Shown: positions 12,589-24,014 of the stretch, in pieces
Position numbering within the stretch: position 1 is the stretch's first letter
Layout of the letters: every line of letters starts with the position of its first letter
DNA from: Anoplolepis gracilipes
Taxonomy: Eukaryota; Arthropoda; Insecta; Hymenoptera; Formicidae
Direction of reading: 5' to 3'
Length of the DNA: 64,000 bases
NCBI RefSeq assembly: GCF_047496725.1
Contig: NC_132977.1
Coordinates: forward strand, 7,634,501-7,698,500
Notes under the pieces: generated by a model
The model's input: only the letters and a program-made list of their open reading frames with translations
Databases searched by the model: none
What the model was told of the DNA's origin: nothing
Made by a program: the position numbers and the translations under genes

Positions 12589-14906
12589 GCTTATTATATT
12601 AATAATGTAATTATATCATTTTAACTATTATAATGTCATTGACATTTAAATGTAGAAATAATGAAAAAAATCGTTTATCATAAATTTATTAAACTAAAAT
12701 ATTTTTATGCTGGACTGTAGAAGTACCAAACAACGGCAACTCTAATAATAAAACATATAGACCTCCTCCTAGAACAAAAGAAGTCTTGATTAGAGGTCAA
12801 CCAGTAAAACTAAAATATTGCTTCACATGTAAAATATTTAGGCCACCAAGGGCCTCTCATTGTAGTTTGTGCGATAATTGTGTAGGTATGTGTGTGTTTC
12901 TATATCCATTATTTTATAAAGATATATATAAATTATCAAAAAGTACATTTGCGTAAAGATATCTGTAATACCTGTTTTCTCTTTTCTCTTTGTATTATCA
13001 GATATATATCAGAATTAATATTGTATAGTGATTACTGATGTGTCAGTGATAATTAATTGCAAATATCAGATGTGATTTTAAAGATAACTATTTTTGCAGA
13101 GAGATTTGATCATCATTGTCCATGGGTCGGTAATTGCGTGGGCAGAAGAAATTATAGATATTTCTATGCTTTTATAGTATCTTTAGCATTTCTCTGCGTC
13201 TTTATATTTATATGTGCAGTCACACATCTAATTATGCGTAAGTGCTTTAATTTCCAAATTATTAAATGAATAGACAAATATTTTAGGAAAATTAAAACAT
13301 AATATTTTATTTTCATTTATTTCATTTTTATATCATGATGTAGTTACAAAGGATAGCACGCCATTCTTAGAAGCTGTCAAGTTATCTCCAAGCAGCGTTA
13401 TTGTGGGAGTCGTATGTTTCTTTTCTGTTTGGAGCATTTTAGGCCTTGCTGGCTTTCATACGTATTTAACTAGCAGTAATCAAACAACTAACGAAGATGT
13501 AAGTAGGTTTGACAAAATTATGTATAAATTATGTAAGCAATTTTTTCTCAATTCTTTCATGTTTTTTTTTTACTGCTTTCACAATAGATTAAGGGATCAT
13601 TCACAAATAGGAGAGGTCAGGACAATTTTAATCCCTACAGTCAAGGAAATATTTGTGGAAATTTTTTTTATGTTCTATGTGGACCAGCTCCACCTAGCTT
13701 AATCGGTAAGATACCTCCTTACATACTTAATATATGTATAAATATATACAATTTATGGAATCAAAAGAAATTATACAGCTATGATTTTTGTATTTTGTTA
13801 CTTTATATCAATTTTATTCATTCTTATATTACTTATATCTTTTCAGATCGAAGAGGAATAGTTACACCCGAATATCGCGCAGAACACGAATCAGTTGGTG
13901 ATGATAATGTGATCACTAATAATAAGACATATGGTACTGCCAAGATCGTGCAGCCTCAGGTAATTACGATGAAACGTATTTATTAGCCTGTTTGCTAGCA
14001 TCAAATAAATAGTTAAAATATAATATATGTTTAGTAAGCAACATATATGATATTACAATTCTTTATCTTTTTTTTTATGCATTACAACAGTCAAATGGTA
14101 CGACGATTCAAACAAGTCCTACCACGGATCTCACGGGCTCGATGAACAATTTAATCAGCGGTCAACATTCTCCGAGAATAGAGTCAATAAACGGTGAGTT
14201 GACCCTCTTAAGACATCCTACGCGTTGCCCCGAAGATCTACCAAAATATCCGCGCCAATATATCAACGACACTTATGTGCCGCCATATCCGACTCAACAT
14301 TGCTCTCAGGATTCTGTGAAACATATTAAATACAACACCGAGATAGATCGATTAAATCCAGAATTTCAAAAATATCCGTGTAGATGCGAGGAGGGTTTGC
14401 AAAAATATCCTCACAGATGTAGAGAGGAATATCACAGATGCTCGGATAACAATCTCATATACGATCAGTGCATTGGAGATCAGAAATATGGCATTGATCT
14501 TCAAAAGTATCCTCAGAGATACTCCGAGGATCCTTTACGTTACCAGATAAGCGAGAAAAACGGTTATACTGATCTGCAAAAATTTCCACAATGTTATTCC
14601 GAAGATCCATTACGACTCGCGCAATCTCCGCATATGCTTAAATATAATAATTTAAGATGTGCCGAGCACAGTTTAAAATATCCCATATCAAAGAATATTC
14701 TACCGGCGCGTATATTAGGTACGGGTGGCATACCGATTATCGGGCAGACCGCAATCGGTCTCGTCGTCAATAGATTTGGCTCTGGACCATTAACCAATGA
14801 TTTATCATATACCGAAAACTCGTTATGTCCGAGCGATAGTACTGAAGAAGATCTCTTAAATCGTCGTTTCATTATGAGTTCACTGAGTGATAACGAAGAT
14901 ATTTAA
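11953..14906 (+). CDS. app: DHHC palmitoyltransferase, ZDHHC9/14/18 type (approximated-like), long-tail isoform
   Basis: Exons 11953-12101, 12321-12481, 12721-12885, 13100-13237, 13344-13498, 13588-13705, 13847-13959 and 14091-14906 give 604 aa. The enzyme transfers palmitate from acyl-CoA to protein cysteines in Golgi or plasma membrane; fly app palmitoylates Fat/Dachs pathway proteins. The N-terminal KWELFPGRN, the membrane pair near residues 26-85 and the FSDPGVIPRATPDEA segment are typical. The cysteine-rich domain ends in the catalytic DHHC at about 162-165 followed by PWVGNCVG. Two more membrane segments and the conserved TTNED/IKGS and DRRG tail follow. ATG 11953 is chosen by homology, although the frame is open further upstream. 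The last exon read through its internal donor adds about 238 residues with KYP/KFP-type repeats. Confidence 0.93.
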
Positions 14907-16751
14907 CGTTTGTTATATATAAATCAATAATGATGCATTTTTTAAAATATACAATTTGTTTATAGAGAGAGAAGAGGAAAAAACGATAAAGATCATGTAA
15001 TTATTACATTCTCTTATCAAAAAAATTGTGAATTTGTAACATTAGAAAGCTTTAATATGATTCGTCCTATTCTTAAAATCTCTCGCACTAAAGAAGTGCT
15101 CTGATTTGTATATATAAATAGTTATATGGTTGTTCTTGATACCTTTAATTGGGAATTGAAGAAAAAAAATTATATATATATATAAAATGTCAAGCAGTTG
15201 AAATTAATTGTTACAAAAAGAGATCTACTTATTTTTTGAAAGTACTGTTTTGTGTTATGCATAGATTTTTATTTTAAAAGTAAAATATCTATATTATATA
15301 TAGTTACATGATGATATATAAATGAAGTTAAGGGATATAAGACGTATAACAGTTGTATTTACTTGCATAAGATGCATTTTTTTTATAAAACATTTTTTTA
15401 GTTATATTTTATATTTTATATTAGGAGGAAAGATCTGTTACTTTTAAATCTGTTATATTGCATTATTTTGCACTTTCTTTTTTTCACACAAGTTATACTT
15501 AATTGTATAGCTTTCATTAAAAAGATGAACAAAAATACAATATATATATATGCAAAGATAAGTAAATTTTTAGCATTTATTTTTTTTAATATTGAATATA
15601 TAGTGTAAAAACACAGTTCTTTTTTCTTTAAGTATAAATGTATTTCTACGTGTATATGTATATATCTAAGTTCTTTATATAGTAGTTAGCAAAACTTGGA
15701 CATAATTCAATAAATTGTATTTCTTTGTTGTTTAAAATTACGTCCTGTTATCGAGGGCTCAGAGCGTACTACTTGGTAAGTTTATTTCATACATTTTGAT
15801 CGTCATTGAGTGTTTTAATATACAATTATCTTATTTATCTACACTAGCTTTAATAAATCATACGTGACGTGTTCTATTTTTATATTTTTATAAGACTAAT
15901 TTTACAACAGTGTATTAATTACAGAGTATTAATTTACAAGGCTTATGGTTTGTGACTAATTGTTTGCTCTATAATTTGGGGTTTTACATTATAGATAAGA
16001 AAGAGATAGATGTTATATATATATATAGTTATGTATAACATATATATATATATATATACATATATATATGTGTGTGATATATATGTATATATATATAGTT
16101 TGTAAATATGTTTCAATGAACATAATATGTGTGGAAAAGTGCACTGGGTATATGAAAAATGCATTATTAAATAAAGAAAGAGAAAAAGTGAGATTTATGA
16201 TATATTTATAATATTTAATCTTTTAATTCTTTCTTTATAAATTTAGAATTCAGTAAAAATTTTAATTAATATTACTTCAAAATTTGTAACTACATTTATG
16301 TATGATAGAATAAAAAAAATATACCAAAAATGTATCAAAAGATAAAAAGAACTTTATTTATTTTATCATGCATAAATAAACTCAATGTTTGCAAGAAAAA
16401 TTTTTCCCAATGATATATCTAATAAGCTGTTATTCTTATGGAATGTGTTCAGACTGAGTTAAATAAATTTGTAATTACAATGAGAGGTTGCATTGGTATC
16501 ACTGACACTTTGTTTGTAAGAAACACAAGGCCAACACTGCACTTTTTTGATAATAATTATATAATATGTGGTTTTTCTTCTTTTTTTTTCTTCTATAGAA
16601 GTTTGATTTAATAGCTTGTCCTTTATGATTTAATAGCAATGATATCTTTTTTTTCTTATTGCAATATATGTGCACTTTGTACAAATTGTCCATATAAAAA
16701 AACTCATAAACAATCTAATTACTTATTTACCATTGCTAATTTTGTTTTTAG
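14907..16751 (+). other. 3' UTR of long app isoform / intron of the short one
   Basis: AT-rich DNA between the alternative app ends. AATAAA occurs near 15709 and TA/TG microsatellite around 16010-16100. No coding exon is seen. It would be 3' UTR for the unspliced terminal exon and intron for the 14193-16752 splice. Confidence 0.55.
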
Positions 16752-17050
16752 GTAGTACGACAAACAGCATAAGTCAACTTGTTACCAACGAAATACCGCT
16801 AACGTCTCTCAATATAGCACCAATTGATATCGACGAAATCGCTCCGTTGCCTCCTCGTCAAAGTATCGTCGTCTCGTCCTCTCTGGATGCATCTTCCATA
16901 CCGGCAGTAACGACTCCGCTGTCGGCGTCTAGACTTAGACTGTTGCAAGATACGACTATGATAGAATCCGCTTTAGACTTGGATTCATTGGAAGATGCAA
17001 GCGTTGGTAGAGGAAGCCAATCAGGGCTTATAAAAATGGGTGTAGTGTAA
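16752..17050 (+). CDS. app: Alternative terminal exon of the app-like palmitoyltransferase
   Basis: Exon 8 contains a strong donor, GTGAGT at 14194, and an acceptor TTTTTAG ending at 16751 precedes a 299-base open exon that restores phase (G at 14193 joined to GT at 16752). The product has 466 aa, with a Ser/Thr/Leu-rich tail containing IAPIDIDEIAPLPPR and ending KMGVV. The tail length is close to that of vertebrate ZDHHC14, which suggests this is the ancestral C-terminus and the unspliced 14091-14906 exon an extra isoform. Splice choice would set the cytoplasmic tail and leave the catalytic core unchanged. Confidence 0.8.
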
Positions 17051-17943
17051 AATTCAGCTATCCACAAATCGCGTAGAGTTTAAGAATTCTGTCGATTTCG
17101 GTCTGATTGGATAGTGCAGTTTTGACATATTGAATTAAAAAAAGCATAAAATGCAATTTGTTTGATACATCTTTGTCGTAAATAATTACACGAAGATGTA
17201 ATCATTAGTATCATTAATTGCAACAGGTAGATAATTACCATGTTATGCTTTTTCTTGAGAGAAAAAGTAATTTCGAGGGAGATTTTCAAAAACTAGGAAA
17301 ATTAGAAATTAATAAAACGGCCGAACTTATGTTATTATTAAAGTACAAATATAATTATTTACAGATTTAAATTTGTATAATTGCATCAAAAATTTCAATT
17401 GTAACATGCATAATTAAATCGTTATTTTCTACAACTGCATTATTTATTATATCATATTTATGTGCAGCTTTAATAATTGCGTGTACGCCAGAAAAGAGGA
17501 GTCAATACATTTTTTCTATTCTCTAAAACATTTACATTATTAAATGTAGTATCTTCTATTGGCTATAAAATTTTTAAAAAAGAACTTTAAGAAGTATTAT
17601 TATATGTTGAGTAATTTATTGTTTATATTATATATATAATGCTTAATTGAAAGAAGATATTATAATGATAAGATGAGAAAAATATGATTACTTAATTTTA
17701 TTGATCCAAATTTATGTTATTTACTATACATAAGAAAATTTATTTTTTTACTTTCTGGCATATTCGTCTAATCATTAAAAATATACATGTATTATATATA
17801 CATTTATAATATATTTGTATGATATTATTGACATTAATTTTATTATAATAAATATAAAAAATCTATAATGTTACATTTGTACAATCTATATATATTTCTA
17901 GCGCTTGTACAAAGTAGAATATATATATATATATATATATTTA
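17051..17943. other. Convergent spacer between app and ODR4
   Basis: AT-rich, ending with a TA microsatellite at about 17920-17940. It should carry the two 3' UTRs. I see no gene. Confidence 0.5.
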
Positions 17944-20205
17944 TTAAACTGTGAGTAGTTGATGCACAAGGACAGCTATTATCAATATAATTAATGCAAC
18001 ACTTAATGCAATAAGAGAAACGGTTATTTGATAAACGCGATGAATTTGACGATTATTTTTGGTTTTATCAGTATTACTGCCCGACGATTTATTATTGATA
18101 TCACTTTGGCAGTAAAATTCTGTAGGATCTGTCATCATATTTAAATAATGATATATGAGCAACTTTTCGAATTATTATAATGAAACGTTTTATTTTTACA
18201 TTTCTACTTACCAACTTGTAGTTCAACTTCTTTTTGTACTTGACTTTCCTGCACTTTGAGATCTAAAAGTTCTTGTAATGATAATAATGCCTCCTGTGGC
18301 CCTTCACCAGGGAATAAATAATCTGATAGTGTGACTTTATTTTCTGGTAATGCTATCAATACCCTTCGAGGTGGTTCATGCAATGTGATATTTTCTAAAA
18401 ATAAAAAAATTACAAGACTGCAAATGTATCGAAATCTACTTGTTATACTATAAAAGAGATATCCCCTTCTCTCTTGTAGTATAAAAAGTATTAACAGTTT
18501 ACCTTCAGGAGAACCATTTTCTTCTTCTATTAAACTGTCCCAATGCATTTCCAATCTGCTTGCCAGAGATCTTACTATATCTTGTTTCACAGCCATGTTG
18601 GCTTCCGCAATACTGGCTTTTTGATGTAGGAATGTTCTGCTGACTAATTGTCCAATTAGTCGTATTGATGCACTACACGGTGTTACTTTTATACACGAAT
18701 CAGTATCGTTTTGCTCCTATCAAAGTAAAATAAATTTTATTTAATAAATTAATTTTCTAATTATAATTGTAATATTAAACAAATATTTGTTTGCACTTAC
18801 ACAGGGAATATATAGACTAACTTGAAGCGAGTTATTGTTATTATCTTTCTTATTTTTACATTCTTTATTATTTTTCTTTTTCTTGCCAATCATTTCCAAT
18901 GCGTCGTCCGAAGCTCCAACTTCTCCCTCAATGACAATGAGTGAAGAATCAATTAAATCTGCTACGCTTGTCAAGATATTCTGTGAGGTTTATGCTTTTA
19001 GTTCATATAGTATTTGAAAGAATAATAAATTGTTTATTTGTCACTACCTGTAGCTGTTTCTTGAAAGTCTCGGGATTCTTATCTGCAGCAATAAAATACA
19101 ATCTGTCAAAGTCTACTAGAGCTTCAAGTTGATACCATCTAGTTGCTCTTTCTTGGAATTTCCAGTCTGCTGGTTTTAATATATTGTCTTTAATAATGTC
19201 TACAGACTTGCAAATATATCTAAAAATATATCCAAAAAAGTTGTTAAATTAATTATAAAATATGGCATATAAAGAATTCAAGTTTATTTAAACTATCAAA
19301 GGCATTATACTTTTGTGTTATGCTATTAAAACTTAATATAATCTTCTCATCCTGGTTATTTCCACAAAGGTGCTTATTATTCCACGACAGAGTTTTGTAA
19401 ATTGCACTAAGAACTGATTTAAGTTTTTGTACATTATTAGTAGTATCTAAAATATCCTCAGGTCCAACAATAAATATACCAAGTACCCACATTCCACCTG
19501 GCAACATTTTTGTAACCTGTATATGAAACAAGCTGCTGTTATAATTATCTCCATAACAATATACACTATACTATTTTAATATAAATTTTAAAAAAATGAA
19601 TAGTTTATAAATATCAAGTTTTGCATATCTGTAACTGAATCAAGAAGACAGTAATATATACATGTTTAGCGTGATCAGCGACCCAACTGATAGGTATATC
19701 CATAACAGATTTAATATATGTATTTGCTGTATCCTGTTCTTCAAGTGAAGTAGAGCTAATTAATGTTTCTTCGACAACATTTTTAGTACGAGGAGGTGGT
19801 GTCTTTGCTAAATGCACTATGTAGTCCTTTTGTCCAGCATTCTGTATAATCAAATAAAAGTAGTTAATGCAAATATATTATGATTTATTAATAAATCTAC
19901 TTAAAAATCAAACTGTTCTTTTTATAAATTGATAAAAAAAAGAAACATAACATTTGGAACAGTATATAGACTTGAATTTAAATAATTTGAAGAGTAACTT
20001 GAAATAAATTTGCATTGCTTATTTGTCACGTATGTTCGTCGCGTATGCAAAAACAAGAAAAGTGTGAAACGGGCAAAACTGAAAGATAAAAAAAAACAAA
20101 TAGTCGAACCTGTCCTAAAATTAATCCCGTTACGTATCCATCTGGTTTCGCTAGAGACGCTAAATACACGCGAAGATGTTCCTCGGCATAAATTGTTCGT
20201 CCCAT
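17944..20205 (-). CDS. odr4: ODR4 homologue, tail-anchored ER protein
   Basis: Eight exons, in transcript order 20205-20110, 19841-19662, 19516-19311, 19219-19048, 18980-18801, 18716-18503, 18394-18212 and 18128-17944, give 471 aa; all junction phases agree. The N-terminus MGRTIYAEEHLRVYL with GLILGQ is the ODR-4 family signature. A WVADHAKHV segment and a central GGMWVLGIFIVGP follow, as does RWYQLEALVDFDRLYF. The C-terminus has one hydrophobic helix (about 446-466, SLIALSVALIILIIAVL) after a polar linker, so the protein is probably tail-anchored in the ER. In C. elegans ODR-4 helps odorant GPCRs leave the ER, and in mammals ODR4 partners the UFM1 protease UFSP2; whether that holds here is inference. 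The start is fixed by the family N-terminus. Confidence 0.92.
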
Positions 20206-20268
20206 TTTTTTCTTCTATATCTTCGTGTTACTTTCCTCGACTCTTCGACAGATCTTTTCTTTTCCCAG

Positions 20269-20441
20269 AGAGAAGCCTGAAAGAGGTTGTTACGGTGCTA
20301 TTTCTCATACAATACTTTTTTTCACATTGTACACTAGCGTCGCGTACATCCATTTTACAACCTTCTGGAACTACGTACTACATGCCACGTTCACTTTCGA
20401 TAATGATAAAGCAGTTATAGATGTAGCACAGACATGAACCA
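20269..20441 (+). repeat. Inverted dispersed repeat, copy 1 (upstream of ODR4)
   Basis: About 170 bases resembling the reverse complement of 23189-23352, roughly 75 percent identical by eye. Shared blocks include AGAGAAGCC, TTGTACACTAGCGTCGC and GATGTAGCAC(A/G)GACATGAACCA. It starts about 65 bases upstream of the ODR4 ATG. Gaps between copies are not multiples of three, so a coding origin is unlikely. Confidence 0.8.
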
Positions 20442-21252
20442 GTTGATTTAATACAATCTCTGCTTTGCTGTTATAAAAATTTATCAAACTACGTTTTGTA
20501 TTTATTTATTAATAAAATAAACTAAACTGAAATGAACTAAATAACTCTATAAAAATATAGAAAATATAATAAATATAATATATATAAATATAAACATCTA
20601 AATATATAAATATAAATATTTATATATAAGTATACCAAATACGTGTGTTCAAATGCACTTCTCACAATCAGTATAACGCCATAAGGACAAAATTGAAAGA
20701 AAAAGAATAGGAAACAGGAAGAAACTCACTGCAGATCTCAAATGCAATAAATAATTGTGACAAAGCGCATATAACTGTCGCTCAACACTTTATTATATAT
20801 GTATAAAATTATGTGTCACACATATAATATTAATTCTATGTTATATACATATAAAACTAATTATGTATTACAAAATAGAATTACAAATTTAATATAAAAT
20901 ATAATTTAAATTTTTAATACAAAATAATTTTATTACATAAAATTGCACGAAAATATTCAAAATGCGTCTAGTATAAAATTTATTAGAAATTTTTAGATCA
21001 AACGTAACGTAGTCTGTCACGACCAAGAGAATTATTGATAAATTTATAAATTATCTCTCTCAATTAAGAGAACCTAGAATTTTAATGGAACTTTTTTGTT
21101 ATTGTACATTTCAATTTCGTGTAATTTCAGATTATTAAGATATAATATACATATTATACACTTATAATATAATACAATTTAAATGTATCTCACGCAATAA
21201 TATCTTAATATATTTATATAATCTTATATAATATAATATGTACAATAAATAC

Positions 21253-21256
<4 letters not shown>

Positions 21257-21300
<44 letters not shown>
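21257..21300. repeat. (TA)n microsatellite
   Basis: Uninterrupted TA dinucleotide run of about 44 bases in AT-rich spacer. Confidence 0.9.
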
Positions 21301-21304
<4 letters not shown>

Positions 21305-21617
21305 ATATAATACGACTTAAACGTATATCATATCTTATACAATAAATAAGTTACATCGTTTACGTTTTTTATAATTTAATTTATTATAGATTTAATTTTT
21401 ACCTAATAATCTTCATTTATAATTTATTATTTATTTTCTCAATTATTTATCCGTTATTTATATTTAATTAATTTTTTATTTCTATATTTAAAATATTAAC
21501 TACTTTTAATATTTTTTAATTAATAATAATTTTTTGCCCAAAAAATAAATTTAATTTTATAGCTTTAAACTTTATTTTATTATTAAATTTTATTTTCTTT
21601 TTTAATGTCCTAATAAC

Positions 21618-21689
21618 CCTAGCAGACCTAGTAGACCTAGCAGACCTAACAGACCTAGTAGCCCTAGCAGATCTAGCAGACCTAGCAAG
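21618..21689 (+). repeat. 9-bp minisatellite, 8 copies
   Basis: Eight units of CCTAGCAGA with single-base variants. The minus strand would read Leu-Leu-Gly repeats, but there is no gene context. It sits at the edge of the CpG-rich patch in the ODR4/SEFIR spacer. Confidence 0.9.
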
Positions 21690-23163
21690 CAGACTTCTAC
21701 GCCAGCAAAAACTCGTGATAAAGTGACTTGAGGAGTTCTAATTGGGAATTCGCGACAACGCGAGATTTGAGAATTCGCGATCACGCATATATCTTTTATG
21801 CAGCGCTGAGAGAATCCCATTTAGTCAGCATCGAATACGATCCCCGACAACGCAATATAATTTCGTGATCGAAATCAGGAATTATATGAACGAAAACGAC
21901 CGCGATCGCGACGAAGCCGAGACAAAGTAAAAATAATAGCGCGCCATGTCACCAAAATCGAATGTTATTATTTTATTTCAGAATCATATTTTAGACGTAT
22001 TTTAATACGTTAAGATTTATCGCATAATATTATCGTATTATTATTACGTATTATCATCGCGAAGAACGTGTACGGCGCGCTCGACTTCGAGGTGACAGAA
22101 CGCGACGCACGTGCCGGCGCCGGCGCCGGAGTAAGACGTAAGACACGTGCGCACACTACGCCCGCCGAACGCCGAACTCGCAATGAATGACTCGCGCCTG
22201 TCAACTCACTCACACTCACGTACGCCATACGCGGCGCTCACCCTCTCTTACTACTCAACGCGTGACGTCAAGGAGAAGGGGGAGTATATGCTCTCTTTCT
22301 CTCTTTCACTCCTCGCGCTAAAATTAATATAAAATATGCGTTATACTATGTAACGTGTTAAAATATATACATCAAGTGATTCTAAAATGCATGTAAAATT
22401 TCCCAACTAAAATGATATTATATTATTAGATATATTTAACGCGCTTTAAAGATTGTATGTGAAACGCGATTACTAAATATAATACACGTAAGTATTTTAA
22501 AGCAATTTTATGAACTATACGGCCTCAAAACCACAACAATAATAATTATCGCCCTTTTAGAAAAATCCATCATAATAACAATAAAGTATACAAAACTATC
22601 ACCGGAAACATATATGTCATCATCTCGATAAATCGGGGTCTTTCTAATAGAAGGGCACAAAATAAATAACCCACCGCATGAGAGAGGAGCGAGGCATACT
22701 TTATTGTTGTCAAACATAATCTAAAAATTCATCTAAGTTATCAAGAAAAATCGATTAACCGCTCCTCAGTCTACGTGTTATATAGTAATAAGACAATCGA
22801 ATTTATCAATATTTTAATATTTAAAATAATATATTTTTAATATTTTAATATTTTAATTTTTATTGTAAATATAGGGTGCCGTCAGTAGTTTATTAAAAAT
22901 TGTGTTTAATTAAGAAATTACATTTTTTTTACTATCCTGCTCTCGCGTTTAATATCTCTCTCGCTCCTTCACACTGCTCTCGCACAAATATTTTACTTTA
23001 TAAGAGATATTAGATATTGCCTTTATATATTTTTTTCAAGAATAATAAAATAAAAGAAACAATATTTATTATAAGTGTCTCCTACACTGTATTAAAAAAA
23101 AGTTTATTCTACTTTATATACATTTATATAAATAGCTATATATTTTTGATCTTGACAATTTGT

Positions 23164-23211
23164 GGATATAGCGCGGACATAAAGCACTTGGTTCATGTCC
23201 GTGCTACATCC
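23164..23211. repeat. 17-bp imperfect hairpin at end of repeat copy 2
   Basis: Arms 23164-23180 and 23195-23211 are reverse complements at 15 of 17 positions, with a 14-base loop. The right arm overlaps the repeat that is shared with the ODR4 upstream region; copy 1 lacks the other arm. Confidence 0.8.
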
Positions 23212-23352
23212 ATAACTATTTTATCATCAAAGTAGATCTGGCCATGTAGTTCAAACAGCTGTAAAAAAGATATATGCGACGCTAGTGTACAACGTGGAAA
23301 AAGCGTTGTATGAAAAATGGCATCGTGATAGTATATCTTTCGGGCTTCTCTT
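23189..23352 (-). repeat. Inverted dispersed repeat, copy 2 (upstream of the SEFIR gene)
   Basis: Minus-strand copy of the element at 20269-20441. Relative to the gene that follows, it has the same orientation as copy 1 has to ODR4. Together the two could be terminal repeats of a decayed 3.1-kb element or two independent insertions. Confidence 0.8.
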
Positions 23353-24014
23353 TTGCTTAGGCTTTTAATAAACAAATTAAGACCTACGTCACATTAATAA
23401 TTAAATCTAGATTCAGAGGAAGTAATTAAGGGACAATAGGTTTAAACTGTTGTTTATTAAAAAATATTTGACTTTCAGCGCTTTCAACTTCATACTTCAT
23501 TCTTCATTCCAATCGCGTTTTACACTTCTATTTATGACTGCGGTCAAGACTGCGCTACAAATGCTTCAAAATATTCTATCTTTATTCTTATGGAATATAG
23601 AGCAAAGATAGAATGACAATTCAAAGTGTTCGTAGCGTAGTCTTGACCGTAACTTTTGTATGTATGAATAAAATGTATGAGTAGAGTACTCTCTCGTACA
23701 GAATCGGTGTCGATTATTGTTCACTACTATAGCACGTTCGCTACTATCGACTGAATAGAGCGAATGTGTGATAAAGGTCATGATAAAGGTGATAAATAAA
23801 ACGTAAGCATGTAATGCGCCTCAATTCGATCGCTATTGCTATACGTGTGGTACGCGCATGTCGCGAGCATGGAAAAAATTTATATTATTTTAAATAAATT
23901 TTGGACCAGATAGCCAAAGAATAAACTGCTTACTGTGCATAAACACCCAATACAATATTTTATGTGTAACGCACTTTAAAATCATGATTATTGTTTGTAA
24001 GACAAAAGTGGACA

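Larger units (their letters stand above)
20206..24014. other. Divergent spacer between ODR4 and the SEFIR receptor
   Basis: The two genes are transcribed away from each other, so promoters lie at both ends. The middle (20450-21600 and 22350-23160) is AT-rich with TA microsatellite at 21257-21300. A CpG-rich patch at about 21700-22320 could be a further promoter or non-coding exon. An inverted pair of about 170-bp repeats and a 9-bp minisatellite are listed separately. No coding exon is supported. Confidence 0.5.

Noticed and set aside
20225..20437. Possible short peptide gene, with a similar frame at 23193-23375 on the other strand
   Set aside because: The two frames end alike, but the nucleotide alignment has an 11-base length difference, so the frame is not maintained; treated as non-coding repeat.
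21602..21820. Leu-Gly repeat protein on the minus strand
   Set aside because: Pure translation of the 9-bp minisatellite.
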